DNA of 64,000 nt, from the NCBI GenBank assembly GCA_963771295.1, contig CAVYTB010000010.1, forward strand, positions 62,001 to 126,000. The letters are read 5' to 3'. The position numbers and the translations under genes were made by a program. The DNA comes from Acidiferrum sp963771295. Lineage in GTDB: Bacteria; Acidobacteriota; Terriglobia; Acidiferrales; UBA7541. Every line of letters begins with the position of its first letter. The stretch's first letter is position 1. Positions 23,716-32,198 of the stretch are shown one piece after another. Below the pieces are notes generated by a model. The model made no database searches, was not told where the DNA came from, and was given only the letters and a program-made list of their open reading frames with translations.

Positions 23716-25881
23716 CTACAGCAGCGGTGGTTGGTCGTCTGATGACTCGACGGCGGGATTCAGGCGCAATGAATTGCTGGCGACTACGAGAGTGCAGAGG
23801 AGCATGGCGGCCGCGGCGACGAAAGAATTGATCAGGCCAGTGACGGCTAGGATGATGCCAACAGTATTGACGAGTGCGGCGACGAAAAGATTCTGACCGA
23901 CGACGCGCATGGATTTTCGCGCGAGTTCAAAAAGCTCCGGCACTTTGCCAAGATCACTGTCCATCAGAACGACACAAGTGAGCGGCGAAGCTAAATCCGG
24001 GGTCAATCCCATGGACATGCCGAGATCGGCCTTGGCCAGTGCCAGCGCATCACTCTGTCCGTCTGCAATCATGGCGACGATGGTGCCGCCTTCTTGCCAT
24101 TCGCGAATAACCTGGACCTTCTGAGAGGGCAGCACTTCGGAGCGGAAGCTCTCGGTGCCAAGTTGCCGGGCAATCGCTTCGGTGGTGCAACGGGAATCGC
24201 CGGAAACCAGGTGAGGCTCAATGCCGCGGCGCTTCAGTTCGGCAACCATGGCAAAGGCGTAGCCGCGCAGGCTATCGCTGAAGGCGAGACATCCCTGTAG
24301 CCCGCCATCCCAGCCGAAAAAGATGACGGTGCGACCCTCGGATTCCCACTGGCGAGCGATCAGTTCGGAGCGAGCGTCGATGAAGATAGCCATCTGTTCA
24401 ATCAGGCGGCGGCCGCCAATGAACATGCTCTTGTCATCAACCATGCCCGTGATACCCAGCCCGTTGTGAATTTCGACGCACGTGGGTTCACCAAGCAGGA
24501 TGTTTCGTTCATGGGCGAAAGCCACAATGGCCCTGGCGAGAGGATGTTGCGAATATTTTTCAAGCGAGGCCAACAAGGAAAATGTTTGTTCGTAGGAAGG
24601 AGGAATAGCGTTAAAGGGAAAATCAGAGGGCAAAGGATCGAGATCGGAGTTTACGGAATTGGCCTGCATCCAGGCAGGACTGGAACAAAAATCGGGCACC
24701 AGTTCGCACGCGACAATCTGAAAATCGCCGCGGGTCATGGACCCGGTCTTATCAAGGACGATGTGTTTGACGCGGCGAAGAAGCTGCAGGACTTGCGTGT
24801 CGCTAACGAGGATGCCGTGGCGTGAGGCGGCGCCCAGAGCGGCGCAGATGGTAAGCGGGGTAGAAAGAAGAAGCGCGCAAGGAGATGCAACGGCCAAAAC
24901 GGCGATAGCGCGCATCAGGGCAGCGGCGAAATCTATGTGCCCGCCAAACCAGCAAAAACCGAAGGTGGCAGCCGCAAGGAAGGCTGCGGCAGGCACAACG
25001 ATGCGGCCGATGAGGCCGACGAGGTTCTGGAGAGGAGAGGCATCGGTCAGAGCCTGCTCGAGCACAGCGATGGTGCGAGCAAGTTGAGTGTCTGCGCCGG
25101 TGCGGGTAACGTTGACGAATAGCAAGTTATCGAGGTTTACGGTGCCGGCAAAAACCGGATCGCCCGCACCCTTGGCCACCGGTTCAGCCGCCCCCGTGAA
25201 GACAGATTCATCCACGACGGATTCGCCGCGATCCACGATTCCGTCGGCAGCAAAGCATTCGCCAACCCTGACGGCAATGGCTTGGCCCGGAGCCAGTTTC
25301 GAAATGCTGACAAAATGTTCGTGGCCGTCGCGAAACTGGCGGACTTGCTTGGGCAGGGCGTTGCGCAGCACGTCGATCCAGCGGGAGGTTTTGTCCTCGG
25401 CGTTGCGAGCGACCAGCTTGGCGGCAAGAAAAAAGGTGACCAGGACGATGGCAGTGTCGAACGAGGTTTGCGTATGGCCGCGGAAGAGTTGCGTCAAACC
25501 GAAAAGATAGGCGGAAAGGGCGGCGAGGCTCAGCAAGAGCTCCGGGCAGAGTGTGCGGCGGAGCAAGCTGCGCGCCGCGGTGTGCAGGATCGGATATCCG
25601 CAATAAAAGATGACGGGGGTGGCCAGCAGCAGAGACGCAAAAGGCATGTCGCTGCGGAGGCGCTCTGAAATGTTGCGGACGTATTCGAGGCGCAGGGCGA
25701 GATTGAGGAACAGAAGTGTCAGCCAGGAAAACAGGGCGAGACCGAGACGTAGATGCAGGTCCGCATACACGGGGCCAGAGACGGCTTTCGGTGTAGCGGG
25801 GCTGGCAGTCTGTTCATTGCGATGTAGCGATAAGACGTGAGCCTGGAGCCGTTCGGGGCACTGGGTGGAGTTCCCTATCAT
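23716..25881 (-). CDS. P1B-type ATPase with altered catalytic motifs
   Basis: A 721-residue protein with the domain order of heavy-metal P-type ATPases, but several key motifs differ. The actuator TGE is TGA (229-231, ESVFTGAAEPV), the TM6 metal site CPC is SPC (333-335), the phosphorylation loop is DKTGSMT (D377 kept), GDN is GDS (561-563) and GDGxNDA is ADGQSDA (606-612). HP (446-447) is kept. No N-terminal HMA domain is present. In TM7/TM8, the usual YN and MSxSS positions read VN and MLLCT. It lies directly after an Rrf2 regulator gene in the same direction. It may pump poorly or transport an unusual metal, or it may be regulatory. Function therefore uncertain, although the fold assignment is strong. 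Confidence 0.85.
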   Translation of the reverse strand: MIGNSTQCPERLQAHVLSLHRNEQTASPATPKAVSGPVYADLHLRLGLALFSWLTLLFLNLALRLEYVRNISERLRSDMPFASLLLATPVIFYCGYPILHTAARSLLRRTLCPELLLSLAALSAYLFGLTQLFRGHTQTSFDTAIVLVTFFLAAKLVARNAEDKTSRWIDVLRNALPKQVRQFRDGHEHFVSISKLAPGQAIAVRVGECFAADGIVDRGESVVDESVFTGAAEPVAKGAGDPVFAGTVNLDNLLFVNVTRTGADTQLARTIAVLEQALTDASPLQNLVGLIGRIVVPAAAFLAAATFGFCWFGGHIDFAAALMRAIAVLAVASPCALLLSTPLTICAALGAASRHGILVSDTQVLQLLRRVKHIVLDKTGSMTRGDFQIVACELVPDFCSSPAWMQANSVNSDLDPLPSDFPFNAIPPSYEQTFSLLASLEKYSQHPLARAIVAFAHERNILLGEPTCVEIHNGLGITGMVDDKSMFIGGRRLIEQMAIFIDARSELIARQWESEGRTVIFFGWDGGLQGCLAFSDSLRGYAFAMVAELKRRGIEPHLVSGDSRCTTEAIARQLGTESFRSEVLPSQKVQVIREWQEGGTIVAMIADGQSDALALAKADLGMSMGLTPDLASPLTCVVLMDSDLGKVPELFELARKSMRVVGQNLFVAALVNTVGIILAVTGLINSFVAAAAMLLCTLVVASNSLRLNPAVESSDDQPPLL

Positions 25882-25945
25882 AGTAAATCAGGCCTATCCT
25901 GTCGCGAGCGCGCCTGGAACAAATCCAAGGTCGCCCGCTGAGGTT

Positions 25946-26455
25946 TCATACCGGGGCGCATTTCCCCTTGTTCGCAGCAACTTCCAAGGCACCCGGGTCC
26001 TGCGGAACGCTCTCGGGAACGATGAGCTGCAGGTGATCCGAGCGTTTTACTTCTGTTTCTCGAGACAGCTGGCCGATTGAGACGCCGGCAAGTACGTCGC
26101 GGAGAGCGGCCTGCGCGCGTTCCCAGACGGGATGCACGCCGCACCAGGACTTGCGCTCACAGGATTCGCCGCTTGCCAGGCAGACGTTGAGGCGCGTGGT
26201 ACCTTCCATCGCCTCAATAATCTCGAGGAGCGAGGTTTTGTCGCTGTCTACCCGAAGGCAGAAGCCGCCTCCGTTGCCGCGATACGAAGCGACAAAGCCG
26301 GCGTGCACCAGACGCTGCATCACTTTCGAGAGAAAACTGCCACTAACGCTGGTGGCGTGCTCCAGGCTAATGAGCTGGGCCTTGGAACCCGGGGGCAGGG
26401 TGGCAAGGTGAATCATGACGCGGACAGCATAGTCGGTAGCGCGATTGATTTGCAT
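25946..26455 (-). CDS. Rrf2 family Fe-S transcriptional regulator
   Basis: The 169-residue regulator starts at MQINRATDYAVRVMIHLATL, the typical Rrf2 N-terminus. A winged helix (residues 1-80) includes the recognition helix region (SGSFLSKVMQRLVHAGFV) and the wing (RGNGGGF). The three cysteines C92, C99 and C105 (VCLASGESCERKSWC) match the cluster ligands in IscR/NsrR-like proteins, so it likely senses iron-sulfur status, NO or redox. It is 64 bases upstream of the P-type ATPase gene and likely co-transcribed, so it probably regulates it. The longer frame (to 26536) has no better start. Confidence 0.88.
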   Translation of the reverse strand: MQINRATDYAVRVMIHLATLPPGSKAQLISLEHATSVSGSFLSKVMQRLVHAGFVASYRGNGGGFCLRVDSDKTSLLEIIEAMEGTTRLNVCLASGESCERKSWCGVHPVWERAQAALRDVLAGVSIGQLSRETEVKRSDHLQLIVPESVPQDPGALEVAANKGKCAPV

Positions 26456-26617
26456 AGTTCCAAAATGGACTTGAGACATCCAGTTGTTGGTACTATGAAC
26501 ACCCAGATCCGGGTGGGGCGCAGTATCAAGGGACACTTTCGAGTGTGAGTGAAATCACATGAGCTGTTGATTGGGGAGTAACTAGAAAAGTCCCTTTTCG
26601 CAAAATGCTAAGGAAAA

Positions 26618-26657
26618 AGCAGCTTCCTCACTCCGCAGACTCTGTTCGGAATGACAA
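26618..26657 (-). repeat. Intergenic repeat family C
   Basis: A degenerate copy of CAGATTCCTCGCTTCGCTCG then GAATGACAA, here AGCTTCCTCACTCCGCAGAC then TCTGTTCGGAATGACA. Confidence 0.5.
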
Positions 26658-26701
26658 AAAAGAGCGTGCTTCCGCCGGCTGTGCTGCCTTGCCAGGACGG
26701 C

Positions 26702-27631
26702 TTATTGATGGGCGCTGCGCACCTGCTCCAGTACGGCTGGGTCCGCTTCCGGAGTAGCACCAGGGCGTGCGGCAAGCCAGGAACCCATGCGATTGGCGGC
26801 TTCGTTCATGGCGGAAAGAGGGGCGCCACGTAGGAAGTGGTGAACCAGAGCGGCGGTAAACGCGTCACCGGCACCCACTGTGTCGACGATCTTGACGGCG
26901 AAGCCGGGGTGCTCGTGAAAGCCTTCCTTGGATACCAGCAGGCTGCCATTTGCCCCACGAGTAATGCAGATCAGTTGCGCACCACTGAGATGGAGAAGCC
27001 ACTCGGCAGCAAGGTTCTCTTTGCCGGGAGAAAGCGGCGTCGGCGAGTCGAGCAACTGAAGGACAACGGGCAATTCTTCCTGATTCAACTTGATGATGCT
27101 GGCGCGCCGGATGGAATCGGCGAGGACTTCCCTGGAGTAAAACGGCTGGCGCAAATTCACGTCGAAAATGCGCGTGGTGGTGGGGCGCGCGGCTCCCAGG
27201 AATTCGTGGATGGTGCGGCCGGCAGTGGGAGAACGCTGTGCCAGAGAGCCGAAACAGATGGCGGTAGCCTGTGCGGCAAGCGTGCGCCACTGAGAAGTCA
27301 TCTGCAGCGAGTCCCAGGCGGCGTCTGCGCTGATTTCGTAGCGCGGTTGACCTTGCGAGTCGACCAGTACCTTCACTGTGCCCGTAGGATGCGATGGATC
27401 GGACTGCAGAAAGTCGGTGGGCAGGCGCAGTTGCTGAAAACGCTGCTTGGCCTCCTCGCCCAGGGTGTCGTCGCCAATGCGGCTGGCAACGATGCCGTGA
27501 TCACCGAGAAGACTGGCGATGTAGGCGAAGTTGGCCGGCGCTCCGCCGAGCTGCTTGCCGGAAGGAAAAAGGTCCCAGAGCAATTCGCCAAGGCCAATGA
27601 TGGTGAAATTTCCGTCGGACATGGAAGCCAT
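26702..27631 (-). CDS. PfkB family sugar kinase, fructokinase-like
   Basis: A 309-residue ribokinase-fold enzyme that phosphorylates a sugar with ATP. The N-terminus carries GLGELLWDLFP and the sugar-binding GGAPANFAY. The C-terminal PfkB signature 2 is DTVGAGDAFTAALVHHFLRG with the catalytic base Asp in GAGD. GELLWDLFP and GGAP match fructokinases of the ScrK type, which fits the nearby GH32 and trehalase genes although they are not adjacent. A second ATG (MSDGNF, at 27622) is possible. The gene is monocistronic, in the same direction as the TonB receptor located farther upstream. Confidence 0.85.
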   Translation of the reverse strand: MASMSDGNFTIIGLGELLWDLFPSGKQLGGAPANFAYIASLLGDHGIVASRIGDDTLGEEAKQRFQQLRLPTDFLQSDPSHPTGTVKVLVDSQGQPRYEISADAAWDSLQMTSQWRTLAAQATAICFGSLAQRSPTAGRTIHEFLGAARPTTTRIFDVNLRQPFYSREVLADSIRRASIIKLNQEELPVVLQLLDSPTPLSPGKENLAAEWLLHLSGAQLICITRGANGSLLVSKEGFHEHPGFAVKIVDTVGAGDAFTAALVHHFLRGAPLSAMNEAANRMGSWLAARPGATPEADPAVLEQVRSAHQ

Positions 27632-27700
27632 CTTACGCTAGGGAGGAGGATTGGCGAAAGAAGAAGAGAGATTCATCGCACAAAAGGCGTGCGATGGCGC

Positions 27701-27739
27701 AGAGATCATCACTCCGCAGACTCCGTTCGGAATGACAAG
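27701..27739 (-). repeat. Intergenic repeat family C
   Basis: ATCATCACTCCGCAGACTCC then GTTCGGAATGACAAG, a variant of the family C core. Confidence 0.5.
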
Positions 27740-27758
27740 ATGGAAGTTGACCTAAAAG

Positions 27759-27787
27759 CAGATCCCTCACTGCGTTCGGGATGACAG
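27759..27787 (-). repeat. Intergenic repeat family C
   Basis: GCAGATCCCTCACTGCGTTC then GGGATGACA, close to the consensus. Confidence 0.6.
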
Positions 27788-27873
27788 CCGCGTTGCGTGG
27801 CTAGTTGATTGAGTAACGCAGGCAATTTTGAGAGGCCTTGTTCTTGAGAAGGCTTGTGTTCATCAGCAATCGC

Positions 27874-27905
27874 AAAAGCGGTGGCAAGCCACCTGCACTT
27901 CAAAA
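27874..27905 (-). repeat. Intergenic repeat family D
   Basis: AAAAGCGGTGGCAAGCCACC then TGCACTTCAAAA, a reverse copy of family D with a changed right end. Confidence 0.5.
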
Positions 27906-27942
27906 CAAAAAGGGGAAACCCTTGCGGGCTCCCCCTTTTTTG
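27905..27942 (-). terminator. Terminator of the TonB receptor gene
   Basis: Read on the minus strand, GGGGGAGCCCGCAAGGGTTT then CCCCTTTTTG follows the stop codon by about 14 bases. The arms GGGG/CCCC and CCC/GGG enclose a GCAA loop, with a T run. The T run on the plus strand (CCCCCTTTTTT) suggests it may work in both directions. Confidence 0.7.
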
Positions 27943-27954
27943 GAGTGTTAGGGG

Positions 27955-30900
27955 TTAGAAAGTGAAGCGTACGCCAAACTGCAGTTGGCGCATGCCAGTC
28001 GGCGAACCGGGGGAGCCGTCTCCCTCGATGTCGGTGATCTGACCGGCGTTACCGCCGCAGTCCACGCAGGTGTTGCCCTGGTTGCTGTTGAAGCCGAGGA
28101 CCGGGTGGTTAAAGACGTTGTAAGCGTCGAAGCGGAACTGCGCAACGTAGCGCTCGGTGATGGCGAAGTTTTTCGCCAGGGAGAAGTCGGACCACAGGCC
28201 GTGAGGACCGCGGAACGAGAAGATCCCGGCGTTACCGATGGTGCCGCAGGCGGGTAGCGCGAAGCCACCTGACGTCGGCCGCGCGAAGGAGCAGGAATCC
28301 TGCCCATTCAGCGAGGGATTCAAGGGATAGGAAAGAGGCGCGACTGGCGTGAAGTACGAAACGACGCCGGTTGCGGGATTACGCGAGACGCCCGTCTTGA
28401 ATGTGGGAGAAACGATGTTGGGCAAGCATGGAGCAGAGCCGGAGCCGACGTTGTTGCATTCACCGATGCTTGGGGTCCAAGGCAGACCGCCGCTCCAGTT
28501 GAGAGTCTGCGTCAATGTCCAACCCCCGAGAAGGAAGTTAGCGGGCTTGCTGATGTTGCTCATGTACTTCTGGCCGCGGCCAAATGGCAACTGGTAAACG
28601 ACGTTGACGATGAACTGGTGATTGCGGTTCATATCGTTGGGCCCGTACGCGTATTTTGGACCAACCGCGTAGTAGCCATTGTTATAGGCGTTGGCCTTGG
28701 AGTAGGTGTAGAAGGCCATGAACTGCAGGCCTTGCGAGAAGCGCTTCTCACCCTTGATGACCAAGGCTTCATACTCGTTGTTGGCATTGTTGCCGAAGTA
28801 GTTGCCCAAGTCCGTAGAGCAGCACATGAGTGGGACCTGAGTGGGAACGCCGTTGACAATCTTGGTGACGAAATAACCCGGATAGCTGAATTTGTTGTAG
28901 TAGGGACGACGTTGATTATCCGGAACCACAGGAGTGAAGCCACCCAAAGTGCAACTGCCACTGTCAGTGCAGGTGACCGGGTTGGAACCAGGGCTGATGG
29001 GGACCGGATTGGCATTGTATGCGGGGCCATCGCCGTTGAAAACGTGAGTTCCCTTGTTACCCATGTAGGTAACTTCCAGGTTAATCGTAGGGGTCAGCTG
29101 GTGCTGGATGGAAGCGTTCCAGGCATCAACCGTTGGCAACACCTGCTTGGTGGGCCGGATGCGCGGATCAACGATACCCAAAGGTCCCTGCAATGGGAGA
29201 AGCCCACTGGAAGGAATTGGGAGCGGGAGTGGCAATCCAAGGCTTGCCGGCCCTTGAGGCAGTGTCGCTCCCTGGGGACCAGGAGTGACGCAACCGGCGG
29301 GGTAGCTGGGATTGCAGCCAAGAGTGAAGATGGGGACTACGTTGTCCTTGCTCGCCGGGTTCAGGTTGGAAGCCGCGACGGTTTCGTTGGCCAGAACGGG
29401 CAGGTTCTGGGTTACAACGTGGCCGAAGTTCGAACCGAATACGCCGATGTCGAAGCTGCGACCATAGCCCAAGCGCAATACGGTCTTGGGAGTGAATGAA
29501 TAGGCAAGTCCAAGGCGTGGTGCGAAGGCCTTGTAGGTGTTATTGATGTTGCCATTGAGTCCGTAGGGACCCTCGCCAGCAACGCGAATCTGACCCTGCA
29601 CCAGGTTGGCGAAGCCGCCGTTGTCTTTAGCATTCACGGATTCGGGGAAGTAAATCTCCCAGCGCAGACCGTAGTTGAAGGTCAGTTTCGGAGTGATGCG
29701 CCAGGAATCCTGCCCGTAGAAGAAGCTGCGCCACTGTTTTTCGGAAGCGTTAAGAGAAGTGCTGTAGAAGCGCGAGAAGTTGGTAACGTCGCCGAGGAGG
29801 AAAGTGGCCAAGCTGAGACCGCCGGACCCAGCAAGGCTAGTGTCCTGAGCGGAGAAGGTCAACTGGCCGGTGCGGTTAGAATCGCTAGGAACGCGGAGGT
29901 TGGTGGCATAGCGAATGTCAGCACCGAATTTAATGGTGTGATTGCCGTGGATCTTGGTCCAGTTGTTGACGCCTTGATATTCGTTCTCTCGCTCGGTGAG
30001 TGGACAGTTACAGCGGCCAACGTTGAGGCCATCGCCGAAGTTCGTGAGGGCAGCGTTGCCGTCGAAATTGAAAGAAGAGAGTCCGCCCGTCACCGGAGGA
30101 CCTGCGATTCCATCGCCCGTGTTAAGCCCCGGAATGCCGAAGGCATCCATGGCAGCCACGTTGGCGTCCGAGTAGTGCGTTTGGGGGTTATAGCGGAACC
30201 AACCGAAACGGAAGTCGGTCAGCCAGGTGGTGCCAAGCGCCTTGTTGAAGCCGGTGGCCAAGCTGTAGTTGTGAACGTTGGACGAACCGTTCAGGCCGCC
30301 GGGACCAAAACCGGGGCCGCCGAGGGGACCAAGGGTTCCGTCTCCCGAGAGGCTGAAGTAGTCCAAGCTAAAGCGACCAAAAACCTGGAAATTGCGGGGA
30401 GCGTTCCAATCAACGCGGGCGTCCATGCTGTTTTGTTTAAAGGGGCCGGAGCCCGAACCGTTGAGATTATTGGTGGTGGATCCGTTCGAGGGCGAGGGAA
30501 ATTCCGCCAGGACATTTGCCGCTTGTGGCGAAATCCTGTTCATCGGAATCTGGAAGTTATTCTGCGGGAGGCAAGATCCCGCGGGAACCGAACCTTGAAC
30601 TCCGCAAAATACCAACATATCGGCACCAGTATTCGGGTCGCCGGTCCTGGAGGGATCATAGATGTAGTTGCTTGCATCGCCCGCTTTGCCGTTACCAATG
30701 TTAGAGGCGTAGGCGCTCAAGTCGCAAAAACCGGTCGGGTTGGTATTGACGTTGCATCCCGAGATAACGCTCGCAATAGGAATGGTCATCTGGTTGGTGA
30801 CGCCGGTGCTCTGCGTAGTGCCCTGGTAGTCACCAAAGAAGAACAACTTGTCCTTGATGATCGGACCGCCGATGGAGCCGCCATACTGCTTCCAGTTTCC

Positions 30901-31752
30901 GCCCGGGAACGACTTTCCAGGAAGTTGCGTGAATGGATCGCGCGCGACCCAGTCATTATTCCGGAAATAGCCAAAGCCGCTGCCGTGGAGTTCGTTGGTG
31001 CCAGACTTGACCTGTACGGAAACTTCGCTGGCGATGGCCTTGCCGATTTCCGCGTCGAAGTTCTGGTAAGTGATCTTGGCTTCCTGAATGGCATCGAGGT
31101 TCGGGTTCACAACGATGATTCCGAGAATCGGATCCTGGTTATCGGTGCCGTCCAAAGTAAAAGCCGTGCCGCTGAAATGCTGGCCGTTCACCATAATCTG
31201 CTGTCCGCCCTGCGGGTTTTCCGTAGCGGCGTGGCTCCAACCGACGAGCTTCTGTGCGCCGGGAGAGAGCAATTGGAAATTCGTAAAGTTGCGGTTCAGA
31301 ATGGGGAGATCTTCAACATACTTTTCATTGAAGTTGACGGCGACATCCGCACGGTCGGTCTTAATTTGCGGAATTTCTCCGCTGACTTCGACGGTTTGCG
31401 TGACCGAGCCTAATTGCAACTGGGAGTCAACCCGAGTCGACGTGTCAGCCATAATCACGACATCCTTGGCTTCGAAAGCCTTAAAGGACGTTGCTTCGAT
31501 ATGCACGATGTATGTGTCTGGGATAAGGTGGGTCACCGAATAGTTGCCACTCTCATTAGTAGTGGTTTCGTCGGTGGTACCTTTGGTAGCCGAGGTGACC
31601 GTAACTTTGGCGCCAGCAACAGCGTTGCCCTGAGGATCGTTGACTGTGCCGATGATGCTGCCATAAACAGCTTGCGCGGATGCAGAGGATGCGCTGAAAC
31701 AAAAGACTAGAGACAAAGCTAAGAGCCAGCCGAGAACAGAGCGACTTCTCAT
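27955..31752 (-). CDS. TonB-dependent receptor with carboxypeptidase-regulatory domain (Oar-like)
   Basis: The 1265-residue outer-membrane protein starts at an ATG with AGGAGGGG five bases upstream, a very strong ribosome site. A signal peptide ends at about residue 26 (SASAQ). Residues about 30-115 form a CarboxypepD-regulatory beta-sandwich (IIGTVNDPQGNAVAGAKVTV). A plug domain follows (about 120-250), then a long beta-barrel ending with the aromatic residue F in FGVRFTF. This is the Acidobacteriota-typical Oar-like TonB receptor, probably importing or binding a glycan or peptide. The substrate cannot be read. The divergent wHTH regulator at 32199 may control it. Confidence 0.92.
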   Translation of the reverse strand: MRSRSVLGWLLALSLVFCFSASSASAQAVYGSIIGTVNDPQGNAVAGAKVTVTSATKGTTDETTTNESGNYSVTHLIPDTYIVHIEATSFKAFEAKDVVIMADTSTRVDSQLQLGSVTQTVEVSGEIPQIKTDRADVAVNFNEKYVEDLPILNRNFTNFQLLSPGAQKLVGWSHAATENPQGGQQIMVNGQHFSGTAFTLDGTDNQDPILGIIVVNPNLDAIQEAKITYQNFDAEIGKAIASEVSVQVKSGTNELHGSGFGYFRNNDWVARDPFTQLPGKSFPGGNWKQYGGSIGGPIIKDKLFFFGDYQGTTQSTGVTNQMTIPIASVISGCNVNTNPTGFCDLSAYASNIGNGKAGDASNYIYDPSRTGDPNTGADMLVFCGVQGSVPAGSCLPQNNFQIPMNRISPQAANVLAEFPSPSNGSTTNNLNGSGSGPFKQNSMDARVDWNAPRNFQVFGRFSLDYFSLSGDGTLGPLGGPGFGPGGLNGSSNVHNYSLATGFNKALGTTWLTDFRFGWFRYNPQTHYSDANVAAMDAFGIPGLNTGDGIAGPPVTGGLSSFNFDGNAALTNFGDGLNVGRCNCPLTERENEYQGVNNWTKIHGNHTIKFGADIRYATNLRVPSDSNRTGQLTFSAQDTSLAGSGGLSLATFLLGDVTNFSRFYSTSLNASEKQWRSFFYGQDSWRITPKLTFNYGLRWEIYFPESVNAKDNGGFANLVQGQIRVAGEGPYGLNGNINNTYKAFAPRLGLAYSFTPKTVLRLGYGRSFDIGVFGSNFGHVVTQNLPVLANETVAASNLNPASKDNVVPIFTLGCNPSYPAGCVTPGPQGATLPQGPASLGLPLPLPIPSSGLLPLQGPLGIVDPRIRPTKQVLPTVDAWNASIQHQLTPTINLEVTYMGNKGTHVFNGDGPAYNANPVPISPGSNPVTCTDSGSCTLGGFTPVVPDNQRRPYYNKFSYPGYFVTKIVNGVPTQVPLMCCSTDLGNYFGNNANNEYEALVIKGEKRFSQGLQFMAFYTYSKANAYNNGYYAVGPKYAYGPNDMNRNHQFIVNVVYQLPFGRGQKYMSNISKPANFLLGGWTLTQTLNWSGGLPWTPSIGECNNVGSGSAPCLPNIVSPTFKTGVSRNPATGVVSYFTPVAPLSYPLNPSLNGQDSCSFARPTSGGFALPACGTIGNAGIFSFRGPHGLWSDFSLAKNFAITERYVAQFRFDAYNVFNHPVLGFNSNQGNTCVDCGGNAGQITDIEGDGSPGSPTGMRQLQFGVRFTF

Positions 31753-32198
31753 TCAACCCCTCCTAGACGACCACCGATTCGATACTGTATGCACCCCAAC
31801 AAAAGGCGCAAAGCGTGACGCCCCAGAAACTAGAGACGTGACCCAAGAAACGCCCGGCAGGAAGAGAGAAAGAGGCTAAAGGCAAGAACTACACGAAAGG
31901 AACTTCCCCCATGCCGCAGCCTCCCACAAGACTCCCCCATGCGCGCTCGCCTCGAATGAAGTGTCTATTGGATGACCGCCATCAGCGCAGCAAGAGAGCA
32001 ACACTGAAAGGCACCAGGCAGCATCCGCTATAAGGTACAAGACACCCCGAGCGGAAATATTGATGCGAGTTATCTGCTTTTTTGCGGCGGGTAGCAAGTC
32101 TCCGCAGGTTTGACACGGTTACACGAAATAAATCTTGGCCTTGCAAGGAGATGCGCGGCTTGGTAGGCTCCTGTTGCATTGATGTAACCGGAGCGAGT
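31753..32198. other. Divergent intergenic region, regulatory
   Basis: About 446 bases between the TonB receptor and the winged-helix membrane protein. No ORF of interest is found. It must hold the receptor promoter and the regulator promoter. No clear riboswitch fold is evident. Confidence 0.5.
32110..32140 (+). promoter_or_regulatory. Possible -35 element for the wHTH gene
   Basis: A TTGACA hexamer at 32110-32115 is followed 17 bases later by TCTTGG, a weak -10. The start codon lies at 32199. Confidence 0.25.

Larger units (their letters stand above)
27632..27954. other. Intergenic region with repeats and terminator
   Basis: About 320 bases. Contents: two family C repeats, one family D repeat and the terminator of the TonB receptor gene. 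No gene is seen. Confidence 0.6.

Noticed and set aside
29938..31413. Plus-strand frame of 491 residues opposite the TonB receptor
   Set aside because: It is antisense to a well-supported receptor and has no recognisable domain.
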